Shown: positions 6,678-12,849 of the stretch, in pieces
How the letters are laid out: each line of letters opens with the position of its first letter
How positions within the stretch are numbered: the first letter of the stretch is position 1
Source of the DNA: Lysobacterales bacterium
GTDB lineage: Bacteria > Pseudomonadota > Gammaproteobacteria > Xanthomonadales > Xanthomonadaceae
DNA length: 13,811 nucleotides
NCBI GenBank assembly: GCA_020442545.1
Contig: JAGRJX010000074.1
Coordinates: forward strand, 1 to 13,811
Direction of reading: 5' to 3'
Program-made: the position numbers and the translations under genes
Notes under the pieces: generated by a model
The model's database searches: none
Seen by the model: the letters and a program-made list of their open reading frames with translations, nothing else
What the model was told of the DNA's origin: nothing

Positions 6678-7926
6678 GCCGATGCGACGCCGAGCGCTCG
6701 GCCAGCGCGTCCAGCCGCTGCTCGATGCGCTGGAAAACGTCGGTGATCTGCACCGGTTCCGGCAGCAGGGTGACGCGGAAGTGGTTGCGGTAGGACACGT
6801 TGAAGCTGTTGCCCGGCACGATCAGCACGTCGGCGTTTTCCAGCACGTCCAGCGCGAAGGTGTGGTCATCGAAGCCGGACAGTAGCGTCTTGTCGACACC
6901 CGGAAAGGCATACAGAGCGCCGTCGGGCTTCGAGAGATTCAGCCAACGACTGCTCGCGCAGGCGTCGATCACCGCCTGTCGGGCTGCATGGAGGCGACCG
7001 CCCGGCTGGCACAGCGGGGTGATCGTGTCTTCGCCCTCCAGTGCTGCCGGGATTGCCCACTGCCCCGGCACGTTCGCGCACAGGCGCAGCGCGCCGAGCA
7101 GGTCCAGCGCGTGGTGGTACTCTCGCGTCCTTGCCACGTCGCCGCTCAGGCTGACCCAGCCGACGCGGTAGCCGCAGGCACGATGCACCTTGCTGAGCCC
7201 GCCGAAGGTCAGGCAGGGCAGGTCGCCGGCAAGCGCCGCCAGCGGCTGGAAGGAGCGGCTCTGATTGGTACCGTCGTCGTAGACAATGCTGTCGTAGATT
7301 TCGTCCACCATCAGCAGCAGGCGATGGCGTGCGGCGACGGCAACCAGCTGTTCCAGCAGCTCGCGTGGATAGACAGCACCGGTCGGGTTGTTCGGGTTGA
7401 TCAGCACCAGCGCGCGGGTACGTTGCGTGATCTGCGATTCGATCTGTGCCGGATCGGGCAGGAAGCCGTTGGCGGCCTCGCAGGGATAGTGCTCGGCGAC
7501 GCCGTCGTTGAGCAGCGTGGCGGCGGTCCACAGCGGGTAGTCGGGACTCGGCAGCAGCACTTCGTCGCCGGGATTCAGCAGCGCGCGCAGGCTCATGTCG
7601 ATCAGCTCGCTGACGCCGTTGCCGATGAACACGCGATCCGCCGAGGCGTTGCGCGCGCCACGGGCACGCTGCTGCGCCGCAATGGCCTCGCGGGCTTCGG
7701 GCAGGCCCTGCTGGTGGCCGTAGGGATCGCTGCGACCGATGTTGTCGGCGATGGCCTGCTGCAGGTGCTCGGGCGCGCGAAAGCCGAAAGCGCCGGGATT
7801 GCCGATGTTCAGCTTGATCAGTTGTCGTCCCTGTGCTTCCAGCTCGCGCGCTCGCCGCGCCAGCTCACCGCGGATCTCGTATCGCACTTCGGACAGGCGC
7901 TGGCGGGTGACAATGGAAGGCGACAT
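6667..7926 (-). CDS. alaA: PLP-dependent aminotransferase, AlaA type (glutamate-pyruvate)
   Basis: 419 residues, class I/II fold-type I aminotransferase. It matches my memory of E. coli AlaA along its whole length: YEIRGELARRARELE, KLNIGNPGAFGF, IGNGVSELI, SPDYPLWTAA, VLINPNNPTGAVY, VDEIYDSIVYDD, RLCANVPGQ, GALYAFP. The PLP lysine is Lys246 in GGLSKVHRACGYRVGW. FRVTLLP carries the arginine that binds the substrate carboxylate. AlaA makes alanine from pyruvate and glutamate in the cytoplasm. The ATG at 7926 is chosen because it begins the conserved N-terminus (MSPSIVTRQRLSEVRYEIRG). The frame is open upstream to 8208, but that extension is low complexity and overlaps the divergent rsgA. The ribosome site is weak (AAGG/CAGG). 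It leads the operon with the SGNH esterase. Confidence 0.92.
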   Translation of the reverse strand: MSPSIVTRQRLSEVRYEIRGELARRARELEAQGRQLIKLNIGNPGAFGFRAPEHLQQAIADNIGRSDPYGHQQGLPEAREAIAAQQRARGARNASADRVFIGNGVSELIDMSLRALLNPGDEVLLPSPDYPLWTAATLLNDGVAEHYPCEAANGFLPDPAQIESQITQRTRALVLINPNNPTGAVYPRELLEQLVAVAARHRLLLMVDEIYDSIVYDDGTNQSRSFQPLAALAGDLPCLTFGGLSKVHRACGYRVGWVSLSGDVARTREYHHALDLLGALRLCANVPGQWAIPAALEGEDTITPLCQPGGRLHAARQAVIDACASSRWLNLSKPDGALYAFPGVDKTLLSGFDDHTFALDVLENADVLIVPGNSFNVSYRNHFRVTLLPEPVQITDVFQRIEQRLDALAERSASHRHVA

Positions 7927-7977
7927 GGACGAACCTGGCCTTGGGCGGTTGGAAAGGCGGCAGACTACCTGAAATTC

Positions 7978-8008
7978 CGTGATGGGTGATTCGTGCCTGG
8001 TGATGCGC
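7978..8008. repeat. Degenerate GAATCACC-type short repeat in the alaA-rsgA intergenic region
   Basis: The + strand has three related units: CGTGATGGG (7978-7986), GGTGATTCGT (7985-7994) and GGTGATGCGC (7999-8008). Read on the - strand these are CCCATCACG, ACGAATCACC and GCGCATCACC. They resemble the short GAATCAC/GAATCCC intergenic repeats I associate with Xanthomonadales genomes. They lie 52-82 nt upstream of the alaA ATG and 118-148 nt before rsgA. The rest of the 199-nt divergent gap shows no recognisable operator. Confidence 0.35.
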
Positions 8009-8113
8009 AGCGTTTGGCTGGGCGCCGGCTTCCGGGATGGCTGGCCTTTGCCGGACCGGCGCGGATGGGCTTCGGGATCGCTCCGGCAAGTCCTGCGGCC
8101 GACAGCAAGCACA

Positions 8114-8119
8114 TACAAT
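8114..8119 (+). promoter_or_regulatory. Possible -10 element of rsgA, placed for a leaderless transcript
   Basis: TACAAT lies 6 nt before the chosen GTG start at 8126, so a normal start point would fall on or next to the start codon. No ribosome site lies between them, and I see no -35 match at 16-18 nt. If rsgA really starts further upstream, this motif is coding and meaningless. Confidence 0.3.
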
Positions 8120-8125
8120 ACCGAC

Positions 8126-9241
8126 GTGCAGCTCAGCCCCGACCAGCATGAAGCCTTCCTCGCCATCGGCTGGCGCGACGACCTGCCAGCCGCGCCGGCC
8201 TGTGCCAATGCGTCGGCAGGGCGGCTGGCGCGGGTGGTCGAGCAGCATCGCGCCGGCTATCGCGTGGCCATCGGCGAGGCTGTGCTCAAGGTATCGGCGC
8301 CGGCGGAATGGCTGCAGCCGCGTTTCGATCCGGTGGATCGCGCTGCAGTCGGTGACTGGGTGCTGCTGGACGATCATGACGTCATCACCACCGTGCTGCC
8401 GCGGCACAGCCTGCTCAAGCGCGGGGCTGCCGGTGAGCACTACCGGCAGCAGCTGATCGCCGCCAATATCGACACCGTGTTCGTGGTCAGCGGTCTTGAT
8501 GGCGACTTCAACCCGCGTCGCCTGCAGCGCTACCTGTTACTGGTGTTCGGCAGTGCGGACGAAGGTGATCGCGCACAGCCGGTGATCGTGCTGACCAAGG
8601 CCGACAAGGCATTGGAAGGCGAGCAGGCCGATCCGAACATGGCCGCGCGCGTCGAGCAGCTGCGCGAATCGCTTCCCGACGTACCGGTGCTCTGCGTCAA
8701 CGCCAAGTCCCCGGATACCGTGGCCGCGTTGGCGCCTTGGCTGTCGAAAGGACAGAGCGTGGTGCTGGTGGGCTCGTCCGGCGCCGGCAAATCAACGCTG
8801 ACCAACACCCTGCTCGGCATCGAGAAACAGGCCACGCAATCCGTGCGCGAAGCCGATTCGCGTGGCCGCCACACGACCACCTCCCGCAGCTTGATGCGCC
8901 TTCCGGACGGCGCCTGCCTGATCGACACGCCGGGCATGCGCGAGCTGAAGCTGACTGGCGATGAACGACTGGAAGATGCCGGTTTCGAGGACATCGAGCA
9001 GCTTGCGACGCAGTGCCGCTTCCGTGACTGCCGCCACCAGAACGAGCCCGGCTGCGCGATCCAGCAATCGATCAAGGACGGCGAGCTGCAGGCCGAGCGC
9101 TGGGGCAGCTACCAGACGCTGCAGGGCGAACTCAGCGACGCCGCTCAGACGCTGAAAGTCCGCCAGGAACAAAAGCGCGACGAGCGCGTGCAGTCCAGGG
9201 CGATGAACAAGCGGCTGACCGACAAATACGGTCGTCGGTAG
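8126..9241 (+). CDS. rsgA: Ribosome small-subunit-dependent GTPase A
   Basis: A circularly permuted GTPase of 371 residues. RsgA acts late in 30S maturation, releasing assembly factors on GTP hydrolysis. An N-terminal OB-like domain (GRLARVVEQHRAGYRVAIGEA ... DWVLLD) precedes the permuted G motifs: G4 LTKAD (Thr157-Asp160), G5 NAKS (192-195), G1 GSSGAGKST (216-224), a TTTSR switch segment, and G3 DTPGM (from Asp267). A zinc site follows with the family spacing C-x4-C-x-H-x5-C (Cys297, Cys302, His304, Cys310), then a basic coiled C-terminus. The frame is open upstream to 7979, but homologues I recall begin near SPDQHEAFLAIGW, so GTG 8126 is preferred. It has no Shine-Dalgarno. It is divergent from alaA. 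Confidence 0.93.
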   Translation: MQLSPDQHEAFLAIGWRDDLPAAPACANASAGRLARVVEQHRAGYRVAIGEAVLKVSAPAEWLQPRFDPVDRAAVGDWVLLDDHDVITTVLPRHSLLKRGAAGEHYRQQLIAANIDTVFVVSGLDGDFNPRRLQRYLLLVFGSADEGDRAQPVIVLTKADKALEGEQADPNMAARVEQLRESLPDVPVLCVNAKSPDTVAALAPWLSKGQSVVLVGSSGAGKSTLTNTLLGIEKQATQSVREADSRGRHTTTSRSLMRLPDGACLIDTPGMRELKLTGDERLEDAGFEDIEQLATQCRFRDCRHQNEPGCAIQQSIKDGELQAERWGSYQTLQGELSDAAQTLKVRQEQKRDERVQSRAMNKRLTDKYGRR

Positions 9242-9247
9242 TCTGCA

Positions 9248-9277
9248 AATCCGCGTATTGCCGGCTTCTTGCGGATT
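9248..9277 (+). terminator. Possible stem-loop after rsgA
   Basis: AATCCGC (9248-9254) and GCGGATT (9271-9277) form a perfect 7-bp inverted repeat with a 16-nt loop, 6 nt after the rsgA stop. No T-tract follows and the loop is long, so it could instead be part of the next gene's control region. Confidence 0.3.
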
Positions 9278-9293
9278 CGGTGGTGATCAGCAA

Positions 9294-9308
9294 GCGTTGA
9301 CGCAACGC
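9294..9308. promoter_or_regulatory. Hyphenated palindrome overlapping a TTGACG -35-like hexamer
   Basis: GCGTTG-ACG-CAACGC is a perfect 6+3+6 inverted repeat. It contains TTGACG (9297-9302), close to a sigma-70 -35 element, but the sequence 16-18 nt downstream is a poor -10. A second palindrome, GTCGAG (9339-9344) with CTCGAC (9353-9358) and an 8-nt loop, lies between it and the start at 9409. Together these suggest control of the beta-helix gene. Confidence 0.35.
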
Positions 9309-9408
9309 GGAGGAAACTGAACGAATTCCGCGTCGGATGTCGAGGAATGGGGCTCGACGCCGTACCTCTCCCTGAATGCCCAGCTATGTGGTTCATCGGG
9401 AGAAAGCC

Positions 9409-10887
9409 ATGAAAACCCTTGCCGCCCTTTGCGCGCTGGCCTTTGCCAGTACGGCTGCACAGGCCGATAACTTCCTCGTCGCGACCAACTCGGACGGTGG
9501 ACCGGGCTCATTGCGGCAGGCGATCCTGGATGCCAATGCGGCGACCGACGTGCCGCATTCGATCTCCTTTTCGGGTGGCCTGTATCCGACTGGCAGTGCG
9601 ATCACGCTTACGTCGGACCTGCCCACCATCACCGCCACCGACCTGACCATTGTCGGCGGCGCGGCGGAGCCCATTGTCGATGGTGGCGACGTGTTCCGGA
9701 TCATCTACGCCACGGTTGACGTGCAGAACCTCCACCTCAAGGATATCGAGCTTCGCAACGGTTATTCGACCGGATCGCCGGGTCAGGGCGGCGCCTGTCT
9801 CGGCGCGGCAGGGGGCAGCGGTGGCGGCCTGACGCTGGAGCGCGTCATCTTCCGTGGTTGCACGCTGAGCACCACGGGCCTCGCTTGGGGCGCGGGATTC
9901 CGTTGGGCGCGTTCGGCCGGTAGCGTCGATATCACCGACAGCCAGTTCATCGACAATTTCACGGAAGTGACGACAACAGGACAGGGCGGTGGCGGCGCGC
10001 TCGCCGTTGGTGCGGCCCACCTGAGCATCACCGGTAGCTGGTTCGAGAACAACGACACGATTTCCGAGAACGGCAGCGCCAATGGCGGTGCCATCTACGT
10101 CTCTACCTCGAACATCCACACGGTCTGGGTCAGCGACTCCAGCTTCATCGACAATGACGCGTCGCCGGGGCGTAGCAATGGCGGTGCCGGCGGTGCGATC
10201 TATCTGTCCTGTGCGGACTGCTTCGTGCAGTTGGAGCGCAACTGGTTCCGCGGAAATGCCGGTAATTCGGGGGGCGGTATTTACATGCGCCGTGGTTACG
10301 GCTCACCGAACAAGCCCCGGCTGCTGCTCAAGAACAGCGGCTTCTACAACCACATCGTCACTGGCTCAGGGGCTGCGTTGTATGTCGGCAGCAACACAGA
10401 ATTCGATGCGGTCAACAACAGTTTCTACAACAACAATGCAAACGACGGCGCCAATATTGCGTTCAGCAGTACGGCGGACGTGCTCGGCTTTCGGGCCAAT
10501 CTGATGGCACCAGTCAGTGCCGGCACCGCTTGCTCCGGTTCGCCGGGAACCCCATTTCCCAGTGCGATCCGGCTGAACCTGTTTGCCGACGGCGGCTGCG
10601 ATGCGCTCGATAACCAGGCATTGCCAACGGATGACCTCGGCAATTTCCAGCTTGAGGAAAGCCTGTTCGGCGGCGACATGAGTTACTTCTGGTTCGACGG
10701 CAGCAGCGTTATTGACGCGATCAATGATGCCGGCGCTTGTGAGGCTTCGGACATCCTCGGCAATACCCGCCCGATTGACGGCGATGCCGACACCATGGCG
10801 GACTGCGACGTGGGTGCCTTCGAGAAGTATTGGGTGCTGGGCCCACCGATCGACGCGTGGATCTTTACCGACGGCTTCGAGGACTGA
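9409..10887 (+). CDS. Secreted right-handed beta-helix protein, choice-of-anchor Q type
   Basis: 492 residues. The ATG at 9409 follows GGGAGAA with good spacing and opens a signal peptide (MKTLAALCALAFASTAAQA, cleavage before DNF). The frame's earlier ATG at 9376 only adds a polar extension. The mature N-terminus NSDGGPGSLRQAILDANAATD is the usual opening of such surface beta-helix proteins. Gly/Asn-rich repeats follow (GGGALAVGAAHLSITGSWFENN; GGAIYVS; GGAIYLSC; GGGIYMRRG; GAALYVGSN), one rung each. Near the C-terminus, RPIDGDADTMADCDVGAFE is the choice-of-anchor Q signature. The protein ends IDAWIFTDGFED, a tail I recall on many exported Xanthomonadales proteins. Likely surface-attached or secreted. 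No polysaccharide-lyase catalytic residues can be assigned from sequence alone. Confidence 0.88.
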   Translation: MKTLAALCALAFASTAAQADNFLVATNSDGGPGSLRQAILDANAATDVPHSISFSGGLYPTGSAITLTSDLPTITATDLTIVGGAAEPIVDGGDVFRIIYATVDVQNLHLKDIELRNGYSTGSPGQGGACLGAAGGSGGGLTLERVIFRGCTLSTTGLAWGAGFRWARSAGSVDITDSQFIDNFTEVTTTGQGGGGALAVGAAHLSITGSWFENNDTISENGSANGGAIYVSTSNIHTVWVSDSSFIDNDASPGRSNGGAGGAIYLSCADCFVQLERNWFRGNAGNSGGGIYMRRGYGSPNKPRLLLKNSGFYNHIVTGSGAALYVGSNTEFDAVNNSFYNNNANDGANIAFSSTADVLGFRANLMAPVSAGTACSGSPGTPFPSAIRLNLFADGGCDALDNQALPTDDLGNFQLEESLFGGDMSYFWFDGSSVIDAINDAGACEASDILGNTRPIDGDADTMADCDVGAFEKYWVLGPPIDAWIFTDGFED

Positions 10888-10910
10888 TCATGTTCTGATG
10901 CTGTCGGGTT

Positions 10911-10930
10911 CCGGCGGATGGATACGCCGG
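10911..10930 (+). terminator. Possible hairpin after the beta-helix gene
   Basis: CCGGCG (10911-10916) and CGCCGG (10925-10930) make a 6-bp all-GC stem with an 8-nt loop, 24 nt past the stop. No T-tract follows. It also lies 25 nt before the next ATG, so it might affect translation of that gene instead. Confidence 0.3.
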
Positions 10931-10954
10931 TGCCGGATAGTCCAGAATCGGACG

Positions 10955-12235
10955 ATGGAACCCGGATACTTGGACCTGTCATCCGACCCGACTGTGCAGC
11001 GCCACCTCGCGCTCGATGCGCGGCTGGTGGAGGCCGTGCGCAGTCTGCGCGTGCTGTCCACCGTGAGCTGGCCGGCCAGCTTGCAGGAGACTTTCCTGGA
11101 CGGCTGGCGTCGCGGCAACGCGGCCTTGCCGGCACCGCTGTACGAAGCGGTGGATCACGGCGGACTGCATGCCGAGCTCGATGCCATTGCAGGTGAACTA
11201 GATGGCGATCACCCGCTGGGTGAATACCTGAGCCGCCAGGTCCGCTGCTGGCACGACACGTTGTCGATGCTGGAATCGATGGGCACGCCGGGGTTCACCG
11301 AGGCATCAGTTCGGCTGTTCGGGTCGCCGGCGGATCGCCTGCCGGGCAGCACGGAAAGCAATCGCGATGCCGCCAGCCATTTCATCGAGGCCGCCGAGGA
11401 GCTGGCCGGCGCGCTGGACATGGCCGACGAGCCGGTGGAGCTGGACGCGGCCAGCTTGCGCGACGCGCTGCAGGCGGAGCTGGATGCCTGCTTTGTCGAG
11501 GATCACATCGATGTCCAGCTCGATCCCTCGCTGATCGCCAAGGCGGCGGCCGGCGCGACGCGGATCCGCCTGCGCGACGGCGCGCGCTTCACCCACTACG
11601 ACCACCAGCAGCTGCTGCAGCACGAGGCATTTATCCACAGCCTGACCGCGATCAACGGGCGTCGCCAGTCGCGGCTGCACAGCCTGTCGCTGACCGCAGC
11701 CAGCAGCACGGCCACACAGGAAGGCCTGGCGACCTTCGCCGAGCTGATTACCGGCGCCATCGACATTGATCGCCTGAAGCGCATCTCGCTGCGCATCGAG
11801 GCCATCGACCGGGCGCTGTCGGGGGCGGACTTCATCGAAGTGTTCCGCTTCTTCCTCGACGCTGGTCAAAGCGAGATCGACAGTTTCCGCTCGGCGCAGC
11901 GCGTGTTTCGCGGCTGCCCAACCGGTGGTGGACTGGCATTTACCAAGGACACGGTCTACCTGCACGGTTTGCTCGACGTGCATACCTTCTTCCGCTGGGC
12001 CTTCCGCCAGCGGCGCAGCGGGCTGCTGCCGCTGCTGTTCGTCGGCAAGCTTTCGCTGCAGGACGTGCTGCTGCTGGAACCGCTGTTTGATGCCGGCATC
12101 ATCGACGCGCCGCGCTACCTGCCGCCCTGGGTGCGACAACCGCGCGGCATGGCCGGCATTCTGGCGTTTTCGCTATTCGCCAACCGCATCCGACTCGAAG
12201 CCGTGGACCGTGACGAGCTGCGCTTGCGAAGCTGA
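10955..12235 (+). CDS. QEGLA-motif protein (DUF1704; relative of tyrosine carboxypeptidases)
   Basis: 426 residues. It belongs to the family annotated in bacteria as flavohemoglobin expression-modulating QEGLA motif protein (DUF1704). The metallopeptidase signature is visible: LLQHEAFIHSLTAINGR carries HExxxH (His223, Glu224, His228), and TQEGLATFAE gives Glu256 as a likely third zinc ligand. The eukaryotic relatives MATCAP/KIAA0895 are zinc tyrosine carboxypeptidases, so a cytoplasmic carboxypeptidase activity is plausible; the bacterial substrate is unknown to me. No signal peptide or membrane segment is present. The ATG at 10955 begins MEPGYLDLSSD and is chosen because the longer frame (from 10712) overlaps the beta-helix gene. 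The ribosome site is weak. It lies 67 nt after the beta-helix gene and 53 nt before the sigma factor, all on one strand. Confidence 0.85.
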   Translation: MEPGYLDLSSDPTVQRHLALDARLVEAVRSLRVLSTVSWPASLQETFLDGWRRGNAALPAPLYEAVDHGGLHAELDAIAGELDGDHPLGEYLSRQVRCWHDTLSMLESMGTPGFTEASVRLFGSPADRLPGSTESNRDAASHFIEAAEELAGALDMADEPVELDAASLRDALQAELDACFVEDHIDVQLDPSLIAKAAAGATRIRLRDGARFTHYDHQQLLQHEAFIHSLTAINGRRQSRLHSLSLTAASSTATQEGLATFAELITGAIDIDRLKRISLRIEAIDRALSGADFIEVFRFFLDAGQSEIDSFRSAQRVFRGCPTGGGLAFTKDTVYLHGLLDVHTFFRWAFRQRRSGLLPLLFVGKLSLQDVLLLEPLFDAGIIDAPRYLPPWVRQPRGMAGILAFSLFANRIRLEAVDRDELRLRS

Positions 12236-12288
12236 ATGAAACGCCGGTTCGACAGACGCCGCGGTCGGCTCGCGGTATAAGGGCGCGG

Positions 12289-12849
12289 ATGGGAGAGATC
12301 ACGCTACTGCTGCAGCGCTGCGAGGCGGGCGAGGATGCCGCGCTGGATGCCGTGTTCGAGCGCGTCTATCCCGAGCTGCGCCGGCTGGCGCAGTCGCAAC
12401 TGTCGCGCGGGGCGCACGGGATGACGGCGACCTCACTGGTGCATGAGCTGTACCTGCGTCTGCAAGGCAGCGAATCACTGTCGCTGAGCGGTCGACGACA
12501 TTTCTATGCCTGCGCCGCGCAGGCCATGCGCCGCATCCTCGTGGACGACTATCGCCGCAGCAGTGCAGACAAGCGTGGCGGTGATTTCGAGGCGATCACC
12601 CTGAAAACCGATCTTGCTGCCGAAACCAACGCAACAACACTGTTGCTGGATATCGATCAACTGCTGCTGCGCCTGTCGGAGATCAGCGGGCGTCAGCGCG
12701 AGATTGTTGATCTGCACTTCTTCGCCGGACTCGGGTTTGCGGAAATCGCCGCGCTGCTCGACTGCGCCGAACGCACCGTGCTGCGCGAGTGGGCGAGGGC
12801 ACGCGCCTTCCTGCACGCGCAGTTGGACGCGGGTGAGGCCGGCCGATGA
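12289..12849 (+). CDS. ECF-type sigma factor paired with a Ser/Thr kinase
   Basis: 186 residues, matching the ECF subfamily with MTATSLVHELYLRL in region 2 and HFYACAAQAMRRILVDDYRR in 2.3-2.4. The linker is followed by region 4 (LSEISGRQREIVDLHFFAGLGFAEIAALLDCAERTVLREWARARAFL) with its helix-turn-helix. The ATG at 12289 follows AAGGG at 5 nt. The usual acidic DAED-LVQE patch of region 2.2 reads TATS-LVHE here (Thr46, Thr48, Ser49). In the EcfP/PknT system of Vibrio parahaemolyticus an ECF factor lacking these acids needs phosphorylation by its kinase to bind core polymerase. The ATGA overlap with the kinase gene and the lack of an anti-sigma gene fit that mode here. A GTATAA at 12275-12280 might be a -10, but no good -35 is present. 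Confidence 0.93.
   Translation: MGEITLLLQRCEAGEDAALDAVFERVYPELRRLAQSQLSRGAHGMTATSLVHELYLRLQGSESLSLSGRRHFYACAAQAMRRILVDDYRRSSADKRGGDFEAITLKTDLAAETNATTLLLDIDQLLLRLSEISGRQREIVDLHFFAGLGFAEIAALLDCAERTVLREWARARAFLHAQLDAGEAGR

Noticed and set aside
6988..7989. A 333-codon open frame on the + strand opposite alaA
   Set aside because: Antisense shadow. The - strand product is clearly AlaA-like.
9337..9375. A 12-codon Arg-rich mini-ORF (MSRNGARRRTSP) ending just before an ATG at 9376
   Set aside because: No ribosome site precedes it, and an ORF this short is expected by chance. The palindrome at 9339-9358 explains the sequence as well.
11306..12139. A 277-codon open frame on the - strand opposite the QEGLA protein
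   Set aside because: Antisense shadow with Gln/Arg/Val-rich low-complexity product; no ribosome site or motif.
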